Shown one piece after another: positions 5,734 through 8,688 of a stretch of DNA of 8,688 bases. The notes under the pieces were generated by a model. That model made no database searches. It saw only the letters and a list, made by a program, of their open reading frames with translations, and was not told the origin of the DNA. Numbering within the stretch: position 1 is the stretch's first letter; each line of letters starts with the position of its first letter. The stretch is taken from assembly GCA_900320925.1 (NCBI GenBank), contig ONUD01000125.1:1-8688 (forward strand), read 5' to 3'. Origin of the DNA: an uncultured Eubacteriales bacterium (GTDB lineage Bacteria > Bacillota > Clostridia > Oscillospirales > Acutalibacteraceae). Made by a program: the position numbers and the translations under genes.

Positions 5734-6588
5734 ATGGCAAAAGTAATCAGTGGCAAAGAGGTTTCTGCAAAGGTGAGAGCAGAAGTCAAAACAGAATGTG
5801 AACAGCTAAAGGCACAGGGAATCATTCCGGGGCTGGCTGTTATCATTGTAGGCGATGACCCTGCTTCAAGAGTGTATGTGAACAATAAGAAGAAAGCTTG
5901 TGCAGAAGTGGGATTTGTATCGGAGGAGTATGCCCTGCCTGCGGAAACAACACAGGAGGAATTGCTTGCCCTCGTGGAGAAACTCAATAACAAGCCGGAA
6001 ATCAATGGTATTTTGTGCCAGCTTCCGCTTCCGAAGCACCTTGATGAAAAGGCAGTTATCAATGCCATTTCTCCGCTCAAAGATGTAGATGCGTTTCATC
6101 CGTCGAATGTCGGCAAAATCATGATAGGAGATTATCATTTTCTGCCCTGTACCCCTGCGGGAGTGATGGAACTGGTACATTCGGAGGGCATTGAAGTCAG
6201 CGGTAAAAACTGCGTTGTCATCGGCAGAAGCAACATTGTCGGCAAGCCCATGGCTATGCTCCTGCTCCATGAAAACGGTACGGTTACCATCTGTCACAGC
6301 AGGACGAAAAACCTCAAAGAAATTTGTCAGAGTGCCGATATACTGGTGGCGGCAGTCGGCAAGCCGAAATTTGTGAAAGCGGATATGGTCAAAGAGGGGG
6401 CAGTGGTGCTGGACGTAGGCATCAACCGAGATGAAAACGGTAAATTGTGCGGTGACGTGGACTATCAGGAGGTGGAACCGAAAGCATCTTATATTACCCC
6501 TGTGCCGGGCGGTGTAGGGCCGATGACCATTGCCATGCTGATGAAAAACACTCTCAAGGCGGCGAAAATTCAAAACGGAGTGAAATAA
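5734..6588 (+). CDS. folD: bifunctional methylenetetrahydrofolate dehydrogenase / methenyltetrahydrofolate cyclohydrolase
   Basis: FolD interconverts 5,10-methylene-, 5,10-methenyl- and 10-formyl-tetrahydrofolate in the cytoplasm, supplying one-carbon units for purine, thymidylate and formyl-Met-tRNA synthesis. The 284-residue length is typical. Motifs in order: GDDPASRVYVNNKKKAC with Tyr48 and Lys52 (the Y-x-x-x-K catalytic pair, E. coli Tyr50/Lys54), GILCQLPLPKH near 92-102, DVDAFHPSNVG (substrate site), FLPCTPAGVMELV, the dinucleotide-binding GRSNIVGKPMA, CHSRTKNL, AVGKPKF, VLDVGIN, and the signature PVPGGVGPMTIAML near the C-terminus. All key residues are present and the reading frame is intact. 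It starts at ATG 5734 after AAGGAG, 13 bases after the Rpn gene, and is followed 1 base later by a GNAT gene. Confidence 0.97.
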   Translation: MAKVISGKEVSAKVRAEVKTECEQLKAQGIIPGLAVIIVGDDPASRVYVNNKKKACAEVGFVSEEYALPAETTQEELLALVEKLNNKPEINGILCQLPLPKHLDEKAVINAISPLKDVDAFHPSNVGKIMIGDYHFLPCTPAGVMELVHSEGIEVSGKNCVVIGRSNIVGKPMAMLLLHENGTVTICHSRTKNLKEICQSADILVAAVGKPKFVKADMVKEGAVVLDVGINRDENGKLCGDVDYQEVEPKASYITPVPGGVGPMTIAMLMKNTLKAAKIQNGVK

Positions 6589-6589
6589 A

Positions 6590-7108
6590 GTGAAGCTGAC
6601 ATTGGAAACAGAAAGACTGCTGTTAAGACCCTTTGCTATAGAAGATGCAGAAGCAATGTTTGACGGCTGGGCAAGTGATGACGAGGTGACAAAATACCTG
6701 ACGTGGAATACCCATCGGACGGTGGAAGAAACCAAATGGATCCTTTCCCTCTGGGTCAAAGAATATGAGAAGCCGGAACGGCTGAATTTTGCCATCGTGC
6801 AGAAAGAGGACGGTCAGTTGATTGGCGGCATTGATGTGGTAGGATACGATAACGGCGTGCCTGTCATCGGCTATAATCTGGCAAGAATGTATTGGAATCG
6901 GGGCTATATGACAGAAGCCTGCCGCCGTGTGCTGACGTATTTGTTTTCACAGGGCTATGAGAAAGTCAGAATTGATGCCATGGTGGAAAACATCGGCTCG
7001 AACAGGGTAATACAAAAATGCGGCGGCATTTTGTGGAAAACGGAAGAGGAATATGTTCCTCAAAAGAATCGTACCGTTTCGGTCAACAGATACATTGTCA
7101 AAGCGTAG
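6590..7108 (+). CDS. GNAT-family acetyltransferase, RimJ/RimL-like
   Basis: This 172-residue cytoplasmic enzyme matches the RimJ/RimL branch of GNAT acetyltransferases, some of which acetylate N-termini of ribosomal proteins and others small molecules or antibiotics. The characteristic start is LETERLLLRPF (5-15), then DAEAMFDGWASDDEVTKYL (19-37). The acetyl-CoA-binding segment is MYWNRGYMTEA at 100-110, followed by VENIGSNRVIQKCGG at 132-146, which is motif B of this branch (usually N-x-x-S-x-r-v-l-e-k-x-G). The real substrate is unknown. It begins at GTG 6590, with GGAG 9 bases upstream in the last codons of folD, leaving a 1-base gap. It is the last gene of the + strand run: a strong terminator begins 3 bases after its stop. 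Confidence 0.85.
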   Translation: MKLTLETERLLLRPFAIEDAEAMFDGWASDDEVTKYLTWNTHRTVEETKWILSLWVKEYEKPERLNFAIVQKEDGQLIGGIDVVGYDNGVPVIGYNLARMYWNRGYMTEACRRVLTYLFSQGYEKVRIDAMVENIGSNRVIQKCGGILWKTEEEYVPQKNRTVSVNRYIVKA

Positions 7109-7110
7109 CA

Positions 7111-7147
7111 AAAAACAGCTCCCTTTTCAAGAGGGAGCTGTTTTTTT
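7111..7147 (+). terminator. intrinsic terminator between convergent operons, probably bidirectional
   Basis: The stem is ACAGCTCCCT (7115-7124) paired with AGGGAGCTGT (7132-7141), 10 perfect base pairs around a 7-base loop. It extends through A-run/T-run pairing (AAAA at 7111-7114 with TTTT at 7142-7145), and T's run through 7147. On the + strand it ends the murF-to-GNAT run 3 bases after the last stop. On the - strand the A-run becomes a T-tract just after the membrane-protein gene ending at 7155, so it should serve both operons. Confidence 0.92.
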
Positions 7148-7154
7148 GGGGGGA

Positions 7155-7901
7155 TTATCCATTCTGCTGATTGCTGTCCACTTCTTCATGGAGATGATTC
7201 CAGAAACTGTTTCTGTCCTGACCGAACAATCTCATGATGTCATCCAAAACGGGGGTGTACTCATATTTTATGGTATTGACGACGGCACCGTTGGGCAGGA
7301 GTGAATAGGTTTCAGAAGTGCCTTCGGAATCCGGATTCGGGATTTTGCCGTCTGCCGCACCATCATTCTTGTCGTTTGTCAAACAGATCTGCATGGTGCC
7401 TGCATCATCTGTGACATCGAGGTATGTTTCACCATCTTCTTCTCTGATTTTCGCAAAAGAAGATTTGTCGATTTCCTGATAGAGGTTCAGTGTCGGGTTC
7501 GGGTCGGTGGAAGCAAGGAAGTAGTCACCGTAATCAACGAAGTAGAGGGTATCCTTTTCCGTATCAAAATCACCGTGGACAAAGACGCTGTAGCAGAAGC
7601 CGTTGGCTTCACATTCCCACAGACGGGTATTGATACCGTAGTCGAGGAATCTTGCCATTTTTTCTTCTCCGTTGACATAGACCTTGTCATACTGTTGTGT
7701 TCTGGAAGCGGAAACTGCCATTGCACCGATGGTCACTGCCATTGTTGCGGCTGCGATAGCACAGACCAGTTTAATAACTTTTGCCTTACGATTCTTTTTG
7801 TTTGACATATTCATCACTTTTCCTTTCAAATCTTCACTTGCATGTACATTGCCATAGGTTTCCTTGTAGAGCTTGCTGATCATCTTATCTTGTTCATTCA
7901 T
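7155..7901 (-). CDS. one-pass membrane protein, putative anti-sigma regulator of the ECF sigma factor
   Basis: This 248-residue protein has a short cytoplasmic N-terminus (1-39, with a helical stretch around SEDLKGKVMNM), basic residues NKKNRKAK, one hydrophobic segment at about 41-63, and an extracytoplasmic domain of about 185 residues. That domain is rich in Asp, Tyr and Gly, with Cys96 and Cys103 close together. This topology, and a 4-base ATGA overlap with the ECF sigma gene upstream, is the usual arrangement for an anti-sigma factor. No zinc-binding anti-sigma (HxxxCxxC) motif is visible, and the outer domain was not matched to a known family. The start has GGGGAGG 7 bases upstream, inside the sigma gene. 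It may hold the sigma factor at the membrane and release it on an envelope signal (inference). It could instead be a co-expressed sensor or effector. Confidence 0.75.
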   Translation of the reverse strand: MNEQDKMISKLYKETYGNVHASEDLKGKVMNMSNKKNRKAKVIKLVCAIAAATMAVTIGAMAVSASRTQQYDKVYVNGEEKMARFLDYGINTRLWECEANGFCYSVFVHGDFDTEKDTLYFVDYGDYFLASTDPNPTLNLYQEIDKSSFAKIREEDGETYLDVTDDAGTMQICLTNDKNDGAADGKIPNPDSEGTSETYSLLPNGAVVNTIKYEYTPVLDDIMRLFGQDRNSFWNHLHEEVDSNQQNG

Positions 7902-8377
7902 AACGATTCCTCCCCAAGCAACACTTTCATTTTATCTCTTGCACGTTTCAGTCGGACTTGCACATTCGATTCCGAGAGACTGAGTATCATGGCGATTTCT
8001 TTGACGCTGTATTCTTCATAGTAGTACAGATGAATGACAGCACGGTAATTGGGCGGGAGCTTGTCAAGTGCTTCCAGCACTTCTTCATGGATATTATCAT
8101 GGTAAGCCGGGTCAGTGTCCAGTTCCTCAAACGAAACCTTGTTTCTGTTCCAGAACGACTTCCACACATTCTTGCATTCATTCAGTGCCACCTTGATCAG
8201 CCAGCGTTTGATGTGTTCATCACCGTTCAGCTCCAAGTCATCTGCCCTGAGAAGCTTCAGAAAGGCATTTTGTACAGCATCTTCCGCATTTTCCTTGTTC
8301 CTGCAACAGCAGAACACGGTTCTGTAAACATCATCAAGGTATGTTTCAACGATACGCTGGTACTCATTCGGATCCAC
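7898..8377 (-). CDS. ECF (sigma-70 family) RNA polymerase sigma factor
   Basis: This 159-residue protein has the two-domain layout of extracytoplasmic-function sigma factors. Region 2 covers about residues 9-78, including TYLDDVYRTVFCCCRNKENAED, the DAVQNAFLKL element (33-42) that contacts core and the -10 region, and RWLIKVALNECKNVWKSF. Region 4 covers about 99-155, with EALDKLPPNYRAVIHLYYYEEYSVKEIA and the helix-turn-helix LSLSESNVQVRLKRARDKM for -35 binding. A Cys23-Cys24-Cys25 run lies in region 2. It would direct polymerase to a small regulon that probably includes its own operon. The start codon is GTG (8377-8375), with AGGAGG 7 bases upstream on the same strand, a strong site. The stop overlaps the start of the membrane-protein gene by 4 bases (ATGA), pairing it with that regulator. 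The regulon and signal are not visible here. Confidence 0.92.
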   Translation of the reverse strand: MDPNEYQRIVETYLDDVYRTVFCCCRNKENAEDAVQNAFLKLLRADDLELNGDEHIKRWLIKVALNECKNVWKSFWNRNKVSFEELDTDPAYHDNIHEEVLEALDKLPPNYRAVIHLYYYEEYSVKEIAMILSLSESNVQVRLKRARDKMKVLLGEESL

Positions 8378-8384
8378 TTTATTT

Positions 8385-8390
8385 CCTCCT
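8385..8390 (-). promoter_or_regulatory. strong ribosome binding site for the ECF sigma gene
   Basis: AGGAGG on the - strand lies 7 bases before the GTG start at 8377. It decides in favour of the GTG, as there is no good upstream ATG in frame. Confidence 0.8.
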
Positions 8391-8432
8391 TTGTTTTCGT
8401 CTTAAAAGATCTTTCATATAGTAAACAATCCA

Positions 8433-8460
8433 ACCCGACATTATATTACACCCGTTTTAA
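8433..8460 (-). promoter_or_regulatory. candidate promoter for the sigma/anti-sigma operon
   Basis: On the - strand, TATAAT occurs at 8445-8440, about 63 bases before the sigma start, in an A/T-rich leader; no good TTGACA lies at the right distance. The same stretch can be read as an ECF-type promoter, TAAAAC followed 16 bases later by CGGG, or 13-14 bases later by TGTCG, which would fit self-activation. Neither reading is strong, and the two overlap. Confidence 0.35.
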
Positions 8461-8489
8461 AAAAAATTTTATTATTTATCAATGAGCAA

Positions 8490-8688
8490 ATTTTCAAAGG
8501 GGTTCTGAAAAGGCACCAATTGATTTTCCCGATGGAAGATATGGCAATTGATACTGCGTTGCCGCCACGCTCCCTCCGTCAAAAGCTGTACAGCTCCCTA
8601 TTGTTCCATCCATTCATTGCGTGAAGAAAAATATGGCATTTTGTAAGATAATTTACCAGCTTTTGCCACCTCCCTCACGGAGGGAGGC
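8490..8688. repeat. palindrome-rich non-coding stretch, likely a dispersed intergenic repeat, cut by the window edge
   Basis: No credible gene is present here. The stretch holds CTCCCTCCGTC (8570-8580), a perfect 12-bp palindrome AGCTGTACAGCT (8584-8595) followed by CCCT, two copies of CAATTGAT (8517-8524 and 8545-8552), two copies of ATATGGCA (8539-8546 and 8631-8638), and a terminal hairpin CCTCCCTC/GAGGGAGG (8669-8687). CTCCCTC-type motifs in both orientations next to small palindromes resemble interspersed repeats common between genes in Oscillospirales genomes. This is from memory of the pattern; repetition elsewhere cannot be tested from one window. Confidence 0.45.
8669..8687. repeat. 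inverted repeat (hairpin) at the right edge
   Basis: CCTCCCTC (8669-8676), loop ACG, GAGGGAGG (8680-8687) is a perfect 8-bp stem with a 3-base loop. No T-tract can be seen, because the window ends one base later. It could be the tip of a dispersed repeat or part of a terminator for a gene beyond the window. Confidence 0.7.

Noticed and set aside
5866..6795. Long open frame on the - strand (309 codons) across folD and the start of the GNAT gene
   Set aside because: It is antisense to folD, whose motifs are all intact. The predicted protein is rich in His, Phe and Arg with no recognisable motif and no good ribosome site, as expected for a shadow frame.
7958..8485. + strand open frame of 175 codons opposite the sigma gene
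   Set aside because: Antisense to a clear ECF sigma factor; Phe/Val/His-rich with no motif.

Overview
The window looks like chromosomal DNA from a low-to-mid GC Gram-positive anaerobe, most likely a gut Clostridia/Oscillospirales (Ruminococcus-type) bacterium. This is inferred from strong AGGAGG-type ribosome binding sites, a lipobox lipoprotein, a DUF4190-like membrane protein, an ECF sigma factor/membrane anti-sigma pair, and an Rpn-family protein with tandem EARG repeats. No marker gene in the window fixes the species.

Positions 1-7108 hold one uninterrupted run of ten + strand genes, with gaps of 1-13 bases or overlaps. In order they are: 3' end of murF (peptidoglycan precursor synthesis), a small DUF4190-like membrane protein, an atypical Lgt-like membrane protein, a VanY/DacB-like (M15B) lipoprotein whose catalytic residues are replaced, a GNAT acetyltransferase, a DusB-type tRNA-dihydrouridine synthase, a canonical lgt, an Rpn/PD-(D/E)XK protein, folD (one-carbon metabolism), and a RimJ/RimL-like GNAT acetyltransferase. 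No internal terminator is visible. The run ends in a strong hairpin-plus-T-tract terminator at 7111-7147 that should work in both directions.

Convergent to this, on the - strand, are an ECF sigma factor (8377-7898) and a one-pass membrane protein overlapping it by 4 bases (7901-7155), which is the usual layout for a sigma factor with its membrane regulator. The last 311 bases (8378-8688) have no gene. They hold the sigma operon leader with a candidate promoter, then a palindrome-rich stretch that looks like a dispersed intergenic repeat and runs off the window edge.

The most unusual part is the translationally coupled trio at 988-2980. It has an Lgt relative in which cysteines replace two conserved catalytic-motif residues, then a lipoprotein with a carboxypeptidase fold that probably cannot cut D-Ala-D-Ala, then a GNAT enzyme. 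A second, normal Lgt lies three genes after the first, so the atypical one need not supply the cell's lipoprotein lipidation. The Rpn gene is the other notable item: it sits out of frame over the 3' end of lgt, between housekeeping genes, and carries an in-frame 12-bp tandem repeat whose copy number could vary.
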